64,000 bases of DNA from Sulfitobacter sp. JL08 (GCF_003352045.1 NZ_CP025815.1:806001-870000), one strand, 5' to 3'; counted from the first letter of the stretch, positions 24,850-34,264 are shown. The notes: a model not told the origin generated them from the sequence alone. A program made the numbers and translations.

Positions 24850-26760
24850 CTATGGCGTATACCAGATCGGAGAAGTGTATGCCCGATCCTGCTGTGACGG
24901 CGGTACGCCTTCAGGCAGATCGACGCCGTAAAAGGCCGCATCATATGTTGTCCAGCGTGGCGTCGGAATCTCAAGAACCCGAACATAGTAGAAGGCACGC
25001 TGGGTTGGATCGAAGTCAGGATCTTCCCAGAACGCCATCAGAAGTGAATCGCCAATATCGTTGGTGTATGTGGCAGCCTCAATGTTGACAGTATTGCCGA
25101 CGGAGCGTTCACAACGGGCTTCAATGATTTCTCGGTCGTCGGAGCAAACGACATCATAGACAAGCTCTTGCGCCTGGCCGTTTGAATCGAGCCAACCCTT
25201 GACAACTTGAACGCGATCTAAGTTCGCTCCGTCCGGGTCACGCAGTGTGCGGATCATCAGTTTTGGGGCCATGCCGCCAGGCGCGTTCTGCAAATCACCG
25301 CCCATGGGTACACCGCCCAGATAGCCCGTCTTGGCAAAGTCTGGCCGCAGCACATCGTCGGCGTCATACTCCCAGCCGCCGAACACCCGGACCGTCATAC
25401 GGCTACCCGTCGTTGCATATGTTTCTTTGCGTTTCATCGCATCCCACAACGCCTCGCGCGTGTTTTCCTTTGCCCAGACACCTTGAAGCCCCGACGCTAT
25501 GGTCTCAAATTCATACGTACCTGTGCCCGCATTCTGCGGATCGGGGACGATCTCTCCTTCGAACCGGTCGAGACCGGGTTCCATTAATGACACTTTGCCA
25601 AAATAGTTGTCTTCTCGACTGGTGGCCAGCGAGGTGTGTGAATCGGTTCCACCGATCAATCCAAACTTGAATGGGTTGATGCCGAGTTGTTCTTCCATTT
25701 GAAGGCCGACCTTCAATCCACCCCGGGCGTATTCATGTGGCAACATTTCCGGTGTTTTTGGCTCACCGGCCCAATTTCCACGATCCCAATTTTCATAGTC
25801 GGCGAACTCGTCGTTCGGTGACAGGAACGGATGCGACTCTCCATCACCTTTCATTTGAGTGACCTCATAGAGAGGTTCCCACTTGGCGCGACGCTCGGCG
25901 TAGTCTTGGTCTATTGGCTCTCCAGACTGGGTCTCGACTGAGAACATCACACCATTTGAGATGTTGCCGTTGTGGGGGATAGCGAGAATCTGCCCTCCGG
26001 TTTTTTCTTCGTAGATTTCCATCCAATCCCACAGTTTCTCGGGGTCGTCGGACTCATAGGCAGCGAACGGTAGAACTTTTTTCGCCTCCGCAGCACCATC
26101 CCGCGTTATGACTATGCGGTGCAGATTATTGCCACCTGGCGCTGATGACCATTCGTAGCCGATGAAGGCCGTAAACTGCCCGGGGGTATTGTGGTTTTCA
26201 GCGTGGTCTATGATCTCTTCCCAGACAGTGCGGGTCAGCGCAGGGTCTTTGAGCGGATCATTGCCCCCAACGATGACATTTAGACCCCAGTTTTCAAAGG
26301 CTTCGTAGATCTTGCCTTTTTTGTACAGGTCATGCGTCGTCCGGCCGACTTCGCTTTTTAGAATGGCGGGATCTGAACGCTCGATAAGTACAGCGACACC
26401 AAGGCTCTCTGCGTGATCAGCTACCACCAGCCAATCCAGAGGTCTGACCAGTTTGACCGGCTGTCCAGAGCTTGCAATAACCTGCTGACCTTTCGCAAAG
26501 CGATAAGCCTCATCCGGGCCTAACGTATTGCCTACCAATCCAGCATCCCAAGAATACGAAGTGTGCAGATGTGAATCTCCCCAGAAGACACGATCAGGTG
26601 CCTCGAAGTTTACGAAAGGGGAATAATTTTCTGTCTTCTCGACAATTTCGTTTTTCGGTACGGAAAAATCAGGCCCGCTCGCTTGTTGGGCAGCGGCCGA
26701 TGACGGCAGGACTGTACTCAAAGTGAGCAGTGCGCCAGTTAGCGTTTTTCCAATAGGCAT
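24850..26760 (-). CDS. DUF3604 protein, PHP-like exported hydrolase (paralogue C)
   Basis: 636 residues from ATG 26760, with signal peptide MPIGKTLTGALLTLSTVLPS (cleavage near AAAQQ). Metal motifs: WGDSHLHTSYSWDAG (H64, H66), LVVADHAESLG, GYEWSSAP, AIPHNGNISNG and IGGTDSHTSLATSREDNYFG. The C-terminus is QDRAYTSPIWYTP. Two cysteines in VVCSDDREIIEARCERSVG are shared with remnant D (ACSDERAISDNNRCDR) but not with A or B, so C and D form a sub-pair. A TTG two codons upstream is a less likely start. It is presumed periplasmic; the reaction is unknown. Confidence 0.9.
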   Translation of the reverse strand: MPIGKTLTGALLTLSTVLPSSAAAQQASGPDFSVPKNEIVEKTENYSPFVNFEAPDRVFWGDSHLHTSYSWDAGLVGNTLGPDEAYRFAKGQQVIASSGQPVKLVRPLDWLVVADHAESLGVAVLIERSDPAILKSEVGRTTHDLYKKGKIYEAFENWGLNVIVGGNDPLKDPALTRTVWEEIIDHAENHNTPGQFTAFIGYEWSSAPGGNNLHRIVITRDGAAEAKKVLPFAAYESDDPEKLWDWMEIYEEKTGGQILAIPHNGNISNGVMFSVETQSGEPIDQDYAERRAKWEPLYEVTQMKGDGESHPFLSPNDEFADYENWDRGNWAGEPKTPEMLPHEYARGGLKVGLQMEEQLGINPFKFGLIGGTDSHTSLATSREDNYFGKVSLMEPGLDRFEGEIVPDPQNAGTGTYEFETIASGLQGVWAKENTREALWDAMKRKETYATTGSRMTVRVFGGWEYDADDVLRPDFAKTGYLGGVPMGGDLQNAPGGMAPKLMIRTLRDPDGANLDRVQVVKGWLDSNGQAQELVYDVVCSDDREIIEARCERSVGNTVNIEAATYTNDIGDSLLMAFWEDPDFDPTQRAFYYVRVLEIPTPRWTTYDAAFYGVDLPEGVPPSQQDRAYTSPIWYTP

Positions 26761-27107
26761 ATTCAAATCCGCCTTCCAATATTTCTACTGTTATCCATCT
26801 GGAAGGGCGTTCGCTCCAGAGGCTCATATTATGCATAAAACTACATTCAGTCGGCTGCGGCAACAATGACTTGGATCAAGTTCAACGGCTTCCCATAGTG
26901 GGACCTTTGCCGTCCTTCGCTGCAAAGAGCACCAAGGTCGGCTTTGGGCCGGTTCTATCGGGCACGTTTTTCTGCATGTGCAAAAACCTTCCAGGCGCGA
27001 GGCGGTAAAATCGGGCTCTCAACAGTCATTAGCTGCAGAAGGCACGAACGTCCGCTCCATCCGAAACAGGCACGGTGCCTGGGTCGTTTGAGGCCAAAGG
27101 CCAGCTG
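26761..27107. other. Intergenic with dispersed repeats
   Basis: About 350 bp with no supported gene. Repeat words CCTTCGCTGCAAAGAGCACC, AAGGTCGGCTTTGGGCCGG and CAGTCATTAGCTGCAGAAGG occupy 26915-27050. This is the boundary between the DUF3604 region and the recombinase island. Confidence 0.4.
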
Positions 27108-27239
27108 CTAGTCGAACACGCGCTGCTCTTGTTCCCCCCAAGCCTCCCCTGCCAAAAAACACAGATCATAAAGGCTGACCGCCGATGGCTCGCGCCCGCA
27201 GGTCAGCCGCTTCAGGACCTCCGGGGCAAGGTTGGCCAT
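27108..27239 (-). pseudogene. Recombinase-associated HTH protein, C-terminal fragment
   Basis: A 43-codon frame MANLAPEVLKRLTCGREPSA ... QRVFD matches the back end of the protein at 28741 (LAYLAPEVLKRLVYKREVIA). The helix-turn-helix half is missing. It starts 7 bp after the GIY-YIG stop codon. Probably a duplicated, truncated copy left by rearrangement in the recombinase module. Confidence 0.55.
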
Positions 27240-27246
27240 GTCTCGA

Positions 27247-27702
27247 TCATAAGGGATTCAAATACGGCTGGGTACCAAACAGATCCCCGCGCCGAGCGGC
27301 TCGCTCTAATTCATAAGCGGCGGCAGAGGTTTCGACCAGGGCGTAGGCATACTCCAAGTGGTCGCGGATAAAGGTCCTCGTGCGGGAATCAAGTGTAAGC
27401 GAACCGCTCGCGAACAGGGGCAGTTCCTCGGCCTTTAGCGACGGGATCACGAAACGGTTTGCCACGTAGACGCAGAACTGGTCGCCTGACAGCCTGCCGC
27501 TAGCGTGGCTGTTTAGGCGGGTGACCAAGCCGTACTTCTTGGGCGCGGCCTTGCCCTTGCTGTCGATCTCTCGCCCGGACATGCCGCAATAGATTAGTTC
27601 GTTATCCTTCCAGATCGCATAGACGCCTGCGGCGACCGCAGGGACGTCTGGGTTTGGCCAATCTGCGAAGGGAAATCGCGGGGTAAACCGATCGCTGTTC
27701 AT
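27247..27702 (-). CDS. GIY-YIG nuclease-like protein
   Basis: 151 residues starting MNSDRFTPRFPFADWPNPDV. GVYAIWKDNELIYCGMSGRE is a variant GIY-YIG motif (GVY...IYCG), followed by KKYGLVTRLNSHASGRLSGD where the conserved Arg and His of the family occur. The C-terminal half lacks a recognisable extra domain. The start codon is 1 bp after the stop of the HNH-HIT gene, so the two are almost certainly translated from one message. Role inferred: a DNA nuclease, possibly in mobile-element defence or recombination. Confidence 0.75.
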   Translation of the reverse strand: MNSDRFTPRFPFADWPNPDVPAVAAGVYAIWKDNELIYCGMSGREIDSKGKAAPKKYGLVTRLNSHASGRLSGDQFCVYVANRFVIPSLKAEELPLFASGSLTLDSRTRTFIRDHLEYAYALVETSAAAYELERAARRGDLFGTQPYLNPL

Positions 27703-27703
27703 C

Positions 27704-28708
27704 CTAATACGTCTGCTTCTCAGGAATGACCCCTCGCACGCCGCCGCGGGGATCGGCAACGTCGCCCTTCCGACGCGGGATCAGGTGAACGTGGACATGG
27801 AAGATGGTCTGACCGGCATCGGCCCCGGCGTTGATCCCGACATTGAATCCTGTGACGGAGGGGTCTGCGGCAAGAATTTGTTCGCGCTGTTCCTTGAGCA
27901 ACGTCTGGATCGCGTTCAACTCGGGCTGATAGAGGTCGAAGTGATCGGCCACATGCCGCTTGGGGATGACCAGCGTGTGCATTGGGGTAACGGGAAATCC
28001 GTCACGGATCGCGTAGCAAAGCTCGTTCTCGGCGATGATCCTGTCTTCGCCGATTGTGCAAAATATGCAGGCTTGATCTCTGATGCCGTAGGATGCCAGC
28101 ACGTCCCGAAAATCGGTATCGTCCCTGTCTCGCTTGTTCGTGTTGCATGTGACGCAGAGCGCCTGAAAGTTGCTCAAGTCGTCGCTTCCGCCTTTGGCGC
28201 GTGGCACGATATGATCGACATGCAGCGCGGCTTGGTCTTCATGGGCCCCGCATAGCTCACAACGGTGCTTGGCGCGCTTGAGCACCTCATACCGGACCGA
28301 GCCAGGAACGTAGCCATCCGCAATGCCGCGATGCCCCCAAATGCCATCGCCTCGCTGACCGATATAGGCGGACAGACGTTGCTGGCAGAGTTCAATGAGT
28401 GCAGCGATTTCCTGTTCAGACAGATCGCTGGCCACCAGCCTGTATCCGACAATGCGCCGTCCATCTTTGACCGGCTCGATCACGCCATTTTGCGTGAGTA
28501 CCTTGCCGACCATGTTTTTTGTTCGGATTTCATAGTACTCGACCTGCGAGCGATCATAGCTCAGCAGAGCCTTGGCAACGTCCTCGGTCGATGCGGAGCC
28601 ACCCTTTTCCAGCAGAACCTGAAGCATGACCGGCTGATAAACATGAGACATCCGCATCTGTTCGCGGATGTAGGTCTCAAGCTGTTGAAAGGATTGGTTT
28701 GCGCTCAT
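27704..28708 (-). CDS. HNH endonuclease-HIT hydrolase fusion protein
   Basis: 334 residues. Residues 1-110 form an uncharacterised helical domain; 135-195 an HNH nuclease with zinc cysteines C150/C153 and C185/C188, HVDH at 163-166 and N180. Residues 214-318 form a HIT domain with CIFC near its start, GFPVTPMHTLVIPKRH and the catalytic HVHVH triad (304-308). HIT proteins hydrolyse or transfer nucleotidyl groups, so the fusion couples DNA cutting to a nucleotide enzyme. A longer frame up to 28822 exists, but ATG 28708 starts the recognisable protein (MSANQSFQQLETYI). It is directly followed by the GIY-YIG gene. Confidence 0.85.
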   Translation of the reverse strand: MSANQSFQQLETYIREQMRMSHVYQPVMLQVLLEKGGSASTEDVAKALLSYDRSQVEYYEIRTKNMVGKVLTQNGVIEPVKDGRRIVGYRLVASDLSEQEIAALIELCQQRLSAYIGQRGDGIWGHRGIADGYVPGSVRYEVLKRAKHRCELCGAHEDQAALHVDHIVPRAKGGSDDLSNFQALCVTCNTNKRDRDDTDFRDVLASYGIRDQACIFCTIGEDRIIAENELCYAIRDGFPVTPMHTLVIPKRHVADHFDLYQPELNAIQTLLKEQREQILAADPSVTGFNVGINAGADAGQTIFHVHVHLIPRRKGDVADPRGGVRGVIPEKQTY

Positions 28709-28740
28709 GGGCCGAAGGTGGCCGATAAGCCAAGGAAAAT

Positions 28741-29157
28741 CTAGCCTTGGTAATGCTTTGGGGCATCTGACGCTCCGCCAAACACCACCCCCGCCTGGCC
28801 CTGCCACGGCAACGCCGCGCATTCAGTCAGCTGCATGACCGTCACCGCTATGACCTCCCGCTTGTAGACCAGCCGCTTCAGCACCTCGGGCGCGAGGTAT
28901 GCCAGCCGCAACTGACGGCTGACATGACGCTCGGCCAACCCAACAGCCTCGGCCAATTCCTGGATCGTGCTGAATTCGCCTGCCTCCATCCGCCGCCGCC
29001 AGCCCCATGCCCGGCCTATGGCGCGCAGGACATGCGGGTCCTGCATCTGATCTTCGCTGGGCAGGTAGTCGGCGGGCGGCATGATTTTTGGCCGACCGTT
29101 CTTCTTGCGAATCTTCAACGGGATCACGATGCGGATCGTGTCATCGGCGTTCGTCAT
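28741..29157 (-). CDS. Small HTH protein associated with the serine recombinase
   Basis: 138 residues. The middle section (FSTIQELAEAVGLAERHVSR) is a helix-turn-helix, followed by QLRLAYLAPEVLKRLVYKRE. It overlaps the recombinase stop by 4 bp (ATGA type), so it is translationally coupled. The same segment occurs fused to the C-terminus of the truncated recombinase at 1090 and as a fragment at 27108. It is likely a DNA-binding accessory or directionality factor; that role is inference. Confidence 0.7.
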   Translation of the reverse strand: MTNADDTIRIVIPLKIRKKNGRPKIMPPADYLPSEDQMQDPHVLRAIGRAWGWRRRMEAGEFSTIQELAEAVGLAERHVSRQLRLAYLAPEVLKRLVYKREVIAVTVMQLTECAALPWQGQAGVVFGGASDAPKHYQG

Positions 29158-30482
29158 TCTGCCGCCTCCAGATTGCGCGGCGCGACCATCTCACGGATGA
29201 CGCCCGTGATTCCCTCGCGCCGAATGTCCACCTCAAGACCTGCGGCGGTGACAGTAACGCGCCGGATTAGGAGCTGGATGATCCTTGCCTGCTCGGCCGG
29301 GAACAGTTGCGCCCAGAGCGCGCTGAATTCATGCAATGCCGCGATGGCGTCCGCCTCCGAAACCGCGCCATCCTGTTGGTTCAGGGCCGTGATCACCTTC
29401 GTCACGACTTCTGGCGTTTGCAGGATGCGCCGGACCTCGGTCACGACCGCGTCCTCGACCATTCCAGCCGCCAGCCGCATCGGGGCGGTCTCTTCGCCGG
29501 TCTCGCGGTTCCGGATAACGTCCATTGACACATAGTAGCGGTAAAGCTTCGCGCCTTTCTTCGTGCTTGTGGGCGTCATGGCTGCGCCGGTGTCGCTGAA
29601 GATGAGCCCTTTCAGGAGAGCGGGGGTCCGCGACCGACTGTTATTTGCGCGTTTGCGGGGGCTTTCCTTCAGGATGGCGTGCGCCCGATCCCAGAGGTCG
29701 TTGTCGATTATCGCGTCGTGCTCGCCGGGATAAGCCTTACCCTTGTGGACGGCTTCACCACGATAAACGCGGTTGTTCAGGAGCCGATAGAGGTAACCCT
29801 TGTCGATCAGCGTACCCTGCTTGTTACGGAAGCCGTCGCGGCGGAGTTCGCGTGCCAGAACCGTGGCGGACCCGAGTTCGACAAACCGCTCGAAAATGCG
29901 ACGGACCGATGCGGCCTCGTCATCGTTCACCAACAGTTTGCGATCCTGCACATCATAGCCCAGCGGAACATAGCCGCCCATCCAGATCCCGCGCTTGCGC
30001 GAAGCCGCCACCTTGTCGCGGATCCGCTCGCCGATGACCTCACGCTCGAACTGGGCGAAACTGAGAAGGATGTTCAGCGTCAACCGTCCCATTGACGTGG
30101 TGGTATTGAACGACTGCGTGACCGAGACGAAGGTGACACCGTTACGGTCGAAGATCTCAACCAGCTTGGAAAAATCCATTAGCGACCGCGACAGACGGTC
30201 GATCTTGTAAACCACGACGACGTCGATCAAGCCATCGTCGATGTCGGCCAGAAGCTGCTTGAGACCGGGCCGCTCGAGGGTGCCACCGGAAAAACCGCCA
30301 TCGTCGTAACGTTCGCGGGTCGCAACCCAGCCCTCGGATCGCTGGCTGGCGATATAGGCTTCGCAGGCCTCTCGCTGGGCATCGAGGCTGTTGAATTCCA
30401 TGTCGAGCCCTTCCTCGCTCGACTTGCGGGTGTAGATCGCACAGCGCAGGCGGCGGTTGGGGCGGGCTTTGATGTCCATCAT
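29154..30482 (-). CDS. Large serine recombinase
   Basis: 442 residues. The N-terminal resolvase catalytic domain begins RCAIYTRKSSEEGLDMEFNS, with the nucleophilic serine in the KSS pair, and includes VVYKIDRLSRSLMDFSKLVE and FAQFEREVIGERIRDK. The recombinase and zinc-ribbon-like parts follow (LYRLLNNRVYRGEAVHKGKA; TPTSTKKGAKLYRYYVSMDV), then a coiled-coil-like C-terminus. It is full length. The ATG at 30482 overlaps the DUF2924 stop by 4 bp behind GGGAGGAGG. It probably integrates or excises the island; its attachment sites are not identified. Confidence 0.9.
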   Translation of the reverse strand: MMDIKARPNRRLRCAIYTRKSSEEGLDMEFNSLDAQREACEAYIASQRSEGWVATRERYDDGGFSGGTLERPGLKQLLADIDDGLIDVVVVYKIDRLSRSLMDFSKLVEIFDRNGVTFVSVTQSFNTTTSMGRLTLNILLSFAQFEREVIGERIRDKVAASRKRGIWMGGYVPLGYDVQDRKLLVNDDEAASVRRIFERFVELGSATVLARELRRDGFRNKQGTLIDKGYLYRLLNNRVYRGEAVHKGKAYPGEHDAIIDNDLWDRAHAILKESPRKRANNSRSRTPALLKGLIFSDTGAAMTPTSTKKGAKLYRYYVSMDVIRNRETGEETAPMRLAAGMVEDAVVTEVRRILQTPEVVTKVITALNQQDGAVSEADAIAALHEFSALWAQLFPAEQARIIQLLIRRVTVTAAGLEVDIRREGITGVIREMVAPRNLEAAE

Positions 30483-30979
30483 GCCTCCTCCCGCTTGCGT
30501 TCGCGCAAGCCGAAGAAGCGATAGCCATTCCAGCGCGTTCCAGTGATGGCACGGGCCACCGCCGAGAGCGATTTGAACTTCCGGCCCTGCCAGTCGAAAC
30601 CGTCTTTCAGGACGATCACCGTCTGCTCGACCCCGTCCCATTCCCGGATCAGTCTGGTGCCCACTACGGGATTGCGCGGATCGGCGATCTGATTTTTGCG
30701 GCGCGCGACGCCTTCGACCTCATCGGCCAGCAGATCCAGCATGCGGCGGGTTTCACGGTCGGGGCCGCCGTAGGTCAGTTCCTGAATACGATAAGCGATC
30801 CGGATTTCCAGAAAGGTCCGGCTGTTGTTCGGCGCGGCACTGCCGATGAGCTTCTCCCATTCGGCCTTCAGGTCCTTGACGGACATGGCTTTCAGCGTGG
30901 CCAGGCGCGCCAGGACGGTTTGATCCATGGCTCGGTACTGCCCAGGCTTTGACGCTGTTATCTTATTGTTATTCTTCAT
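30479..30979 (-). CDS. DUF2924 domain protein
   Basis: 166 residues from ATG 30979 (GAGGAAG upstream). It contains SVKDLKAEWEKLIGSAAPNN and GTRLIREWDGVEQTVIVLKD followed by KFKSLSAVARAITGTRWNGY, the DUF2924 signature. It is routinely found directly upstream of serine recombinases in alphaproteobacterial mobile elements and is translationally coupled to one here. The role is unknown, probably auxiliary to recombination. Confidence 0.85.
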   Translation of the reverse strand: MKNNNKITASKPGQYRAMDQTVLARLATLKAMSVKDLKAEWEKLIGSAAPNNSRTFLEIRIAYRIQELTYGGPDRETRRMLDLLADEVEGVARRKNQIADPRNPVVGTRLIREWDGVEQTVIVLKDGFDWQGRKFKSLSAVARAITGTRWNGYRFFGLRERKREEA

Positions 30980-31211
30980 TACTTCCTCCGATGCGGATAC
31001 GTTTTGCACGACGACCACCGCTCTTTCGGGGCGAGAAGTCCACGAAACTGTCTCCGCCTTCGGCAGATAAAGAACTGGACTTGGCAGCGTTCAGGCGAAT
31101 GAAGCCGACAGCCAGAATGCGGCCGAGTTCTTCGAAACGCGCGCGCGCTGACATGTTGTCCGGGCATAGGGGATTGGGCCCCGAAGCCGGGGTTGAGACA
31201 TCATTAAGCAT
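30969..31211 (-). CDS. Small hypothetical protein upstream of DUF2924
   Basis: 80 residues with CPDNMSARARFEELGRILAV and GFIRLNAAKSSSLSAEGGDS, a conserved opening of the DUF2924-recombinase module. It overlaps DUF2924 by 11 bp. Basic C-terminus (GGRRAKRIRIGG). Function unknown. Conservation of the N-terminal helix is from memory of similar loci. Confidence 0.55.
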   Translation of the reverse strand: MLNDVSTPASGPNPLCPDNMSARARFEELGRILAVGFIRLNAAKSSSLSAEGGDSFVDFSPRKSGGRRAKRIRIGGSNEE

Positions 31212-31337
31212 GGGAGCGCCTTTTCATTTGATGCCCTATCTGGGCTTCAAAAGGTGCTGGTAATCAAGTTAAAACAATGGGTTGCGGTGGTTGTGCGTTG
31301 GCCTGCGTAATGGATCGGGTTTGCGTCGCGCGACCCT

Positions 31338-32069
31338 TCAGTGCCGCGTGGCCTGCCGAACCATCGAATCTGTCTCGAGTTTGAGCGCGACTTTCCAAAG
31401 AGGGGTTTTGGTGAACACGCTTTCCTGCGACCGAAAGGATTTCCCAGGGCGTGTTTCTTGCAGCAGGCCCGTCCAGATCAGTGGGCGAAGCACCTGGATG
31501 TAAAGATTGCCCATGACTTCGTCATAGCGCGGGAATGGGCTCGGCTCCGGTTCGCCAAAAAGCACGTGCCGTAGTTCTTCGCCTGTAACGCCATTCTCGG
31601 CCTCCACGTTAATCACGTTGAGGAAGATATCCCAGTTCCCCAAGAGGCGTTCGTCCGGGAGACGGGACCAGGCGGAATGATCAATCTCGAAGAGATAGAA
31701 GGGCGTGATGATCCCGAATAGGCGGCCCGGTTGACCGATAAGTTCGGTCCCGGCCTTGGTCAATTTGAACTGGCCCTTGTAATGCCGCCCCATCTTCAGC
31801 GTTGTCAGCAGGAAATGGATGTCTCCGAGCGGCATGAAATCCTGCTCGTTCAGCACTTTGTTGACTGCGAAAAGATCTGCTTCGGAATGGCCTGGCCAGT
31901 CAAACTCAGCAGCGGCCCAGTGGACGAAGTTGCGTTTGAAGCCTTTTGACTGTGTCAGACCAATACTCCCGTGTTCACCAAGATAGGCGAAGGTTTTCTG
32001 AAAACCCCGCAAGAGCGGCGAAAAGGCAAGCGCAGGTTCGTCATCTGCGAGAGAGCGCAACTCGATCAT
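31338..32069 (-). CDS. Hypothetical protein in the RecD2 operon
   Basis: 243 residues, soluble, with no signal peptide. LRGFQKTFAYLGEHGSIGLT near the start and later GQFKLTKAGTELIGQPGRLF suggest winged-helix-like segments. I do not recognise the family. Its start overlaps the recD2 stop by 4 bp, so it is co-translated with the helicase and probably acts with it. Confidence 0.65.
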   Translation of the reverse strand: MIELRSLADDEPALAFSPLLRGFQKTFAYLGEHGSIGLTQSKGFKRNFVHWAAAEFDWPGHSEADLFAVNKVLNEQDFMPLGDIHFLLTTLKMGRHYKGQFKLTKAGTELIGQPGRLFGIITPFYLFEIDHSAWSRLPDERLLGNWDIFLNVINVEAENGVTGEELRHVLFGEPEPSPFPRYDEVMGNLYIQVLRPLIWTGLLQETRPGKSFRSQESVFTKTPLWKVALKLETDSMVRQATRH

Positions 32070-34264
32070 GCGGCATCACCTCCAACCAGCCATTCGTCCA
32101 GCTTGGACCAGCGCCGCCGTCCGGACACGTTCTTCACGGCAATGGCCACCGCCTTGCGTTGGCCGACGATTACCACCAGGCGCTTGCCACGAGTAATACC
32201 GGTATACAGCAGGTTGCGCTGAAGCATGGCGTAATGCTGCGTCAGGACCGGGATGACAACGGCGGGGTACTCCGATCCCTGGCTTTTGTGAATCGTTGCG
32301 GCGTAGGCCAGTACCAGCGTATCAAGTTCTCCGAACAGGTAGGTTACGGTGCGGCCGTCAAAGCTGGCGGTCAACTCGCCCTCATTCAGATCGACACCCT
32401 CAACGTAGCCGATATCTCCGTTGTAGACTTCTTTGTCATAGTCGTTCTCGATCTGCATGACCTTGTCGCCGGGTGCGAAGGTCGACCCAAATCGTTCCAC
32501 CTTGTTGTCCCCGGAAGGATTCAGCGCGGCCTGAAGTTCGATGTTGAGCGAACGGGCGCCGACACCTCCGCGGTTCATTGGGCAAAGAACCTGGATGTCC
32601 CGAATGGGGTCCAGACCGAAGCGTTTCGGGATCCTGTTCTTGACCATATCGAGAATGCGCGTCACCGCCTGATCCGGATCTTCGGCGGGAACAAAATAGA
32701 AATCGCTCTCGCCGTCGGGCTTGGTCAGGTCCGGCAATTGGCCCTGATTGATCCGGTGGGCGCTTGTGATGATCTTGCTCTGGGCGGCCTGCCGAAACAC
32801 TTCCGTCAGCCGCACGACCGGGATTGCGTTGGATCCGATGACATCGGCCAGCACCTGCCCGGGGCCGACGGAAGGCAACTGGTCGATGTCTCCGACAATC
32901 AGGACCGCCGCATGATCCGGAACTGCCTTGAGGAGCGCATGCATCAGGGAGACGTCGACCATTGAGCTTTCATCAACGACCAGCAGATCGCAGTCGAGAG
33001 GGCTCTCCTCGTTTCGCTTGAAGCCGAATGACTTTGGATCGATTTCCAGCATACGGTGGATGGTTTTCGCCTCCATGCCAGTCGCTTCTTTCATCCGCTT
33101 TGCAGCCCGCCCGGTCGGGGCGCACAGCAACAGCTTGACGGCTTTTGCCGCCAGGATCTGCAGGATCGAGTTAACGATGGTGGTTTTGCCAACGCCGGGT
33201 CCACCGGTGATCACCATGATCTTGGAGCTAAGCGCGAGCCGAATGGCCTCAGCTTGGGTCTCAGCAAGTGTCAGTCCCGTCTTCTTCTCGATCCAGGGGA
33301 TTGCCTTGTCGGCATCAATGTCTGGCCAGGGAAGCGGGCCTGAGATCAGATTCTGGAACCGGTCGGCGACGCCTTTCTCTGCTTGGTACAGCCCACTTAG
33401 GAAGACACAGGGCATATCGCCGACGGTGTCTGCGGTGACCGTGCCTTCAGACATTTCCAATTCGATGGCTGTGTGGATCAGGTCATCCGGGACCTCGAGC
33501 AACTTGATTGCCAGAGGGATCAGTTCCTCTCGCGGCAGGCCGCAATGACCGTTGCCCATGGCCTCAGTAAGGGCATAGGAAATCCCGGCGCGAATGCGGA
33601 TCATTGCGGTTTTTTCGATGCCGAGCTTCTCGGCGATCAGATCCGCCGTTCGGAACCCGATGCCGCGAATGTCCCGCGCGAGGCGGTAGGGGTTCTCGCT
33701 CATCACCTGCACGGAATCGACGCCATAGGTCTTGAAGATGCGCGCGGCCCGGGCGGTTCCGACCGCGTGGCTGTGGAGAAACACCATGATTTCGCGAATG
33801 ACTTTCTGATCGGCCCAAGCGGACGTGATCTTGTCAGCGCGTTTCGGTCCGATGCCCTCGACTTCCCGCAATCGAGCGGGCTCGGCCTCGATCAGGTCAA
33901 ATACGTCCTTGCCGAACATCTTGACCATCCGTTTGGCATACACAGGTCCAATGCCCCGGATCATGCCTGAACCAAGGTACTTTTCGATGCCATCTAGGGA
34001 TGTTGGTGCGGAGGTTTTCAAGAACCGGGCGCGGAATTGCAGGCCATGGGTTCGGTCATTGACCCATTCGCCAGAGGCGGTGACCCATTCCCCGGCCGAG
34101 ATCATTGCCGCATGTCCGGTGGTCGTGACAAGTTCCCTGTGGCCACGTGCTTTCAGGCGCAGCACGCAAAAGCCGCTTTCAAGGCTGTGGAAGGTCACGC
34201 GTTCAACCAGACCGGCGAGAACTTCGCCCGGGGTGTCTTGATGCGCGGGACCTTTGGCGTTCAC
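32066..34264 (-). CDS. recD2: RecD2-type ATP-dependent DNA helicase
   Basis: 732 residues. The order is an N-terminal OB-like segment (1-85), helix-hairpin-helix repeats (GIGPVYAKRMVKMFG; EVEGIGPKRADKI), Walker A GGPGVGKTT at 354-362, Walker B VVDESSMVD, then a C-terminal motif with AATIHKSQGSEYPAVVIPVL. This is a superfamily 1B 5'-3' helicase of the RecD2 type, which works without RecBC. It is flanked by two small unknown genes, both joined by 4-bp overlaps. Such helicases are often carried by mobile islands. Confidence 0.9.
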   Translation of the reverse strand: MNAKGPAHQDTPGEVLAGLVERVTFHSLESGFCVLRLKARGHRELVTTTGHAAMISAGEWVTASGEWVNDRTHGLQFRARFLKTSAPTSLDGIEKYLGSGMIRGIGPVYAKRMVKMFGKDVFDLIEAEPARLREVEGIGPKRADKITSAWADQKVIREIMVFLHSHAVGTARAARIFKTYGVDSVQVMSENPYRLARDIRGIGFRTADLIAEKLGIEKTAMIRIRAGISYALTEAMGNGHCGLPREELIPLAIKLLEVPDDLIHTAIELEMSEGTVTADTVGDMPCVFLSGLYQAEKGVADRFQNLISGPLPWPDIDADKAIPWIEKKTGLTLAETQAEAIRLALSSKIMVITGGPGVGKTTIVNSILQILAAKAVKLLLCAPTGRAAKRMKEATGMEAKTIHRMLEIDPKSFGFKRNEESPLDCDLLVVDESSMVDVSLMHALLKAVPDHAAVLIVGDIDQLPSVGPGQVLADVIGSNAIPVVRLTEVFRQAAQSKIITSAHRINQGQLPDLTKPDGESDFYFVPAEDPDQAVTRILDMVKNRIPKRFGLDPIRDIQVLCPMNRGGVGARSLNIELQAALNPSGDNKVERFGSTFAPGDKVMQIENDYDKEVYNGDIGYVEGVDLNEGELTASFDGRTVTYLFGELDTLVLAYAATIHKSQGSEYPAVVIPVLTQHYAMLQRNLLYTGITRGKRLVVIVGQRKAVAIAVKNVSGRRRWSKLDEWLVGGDAA

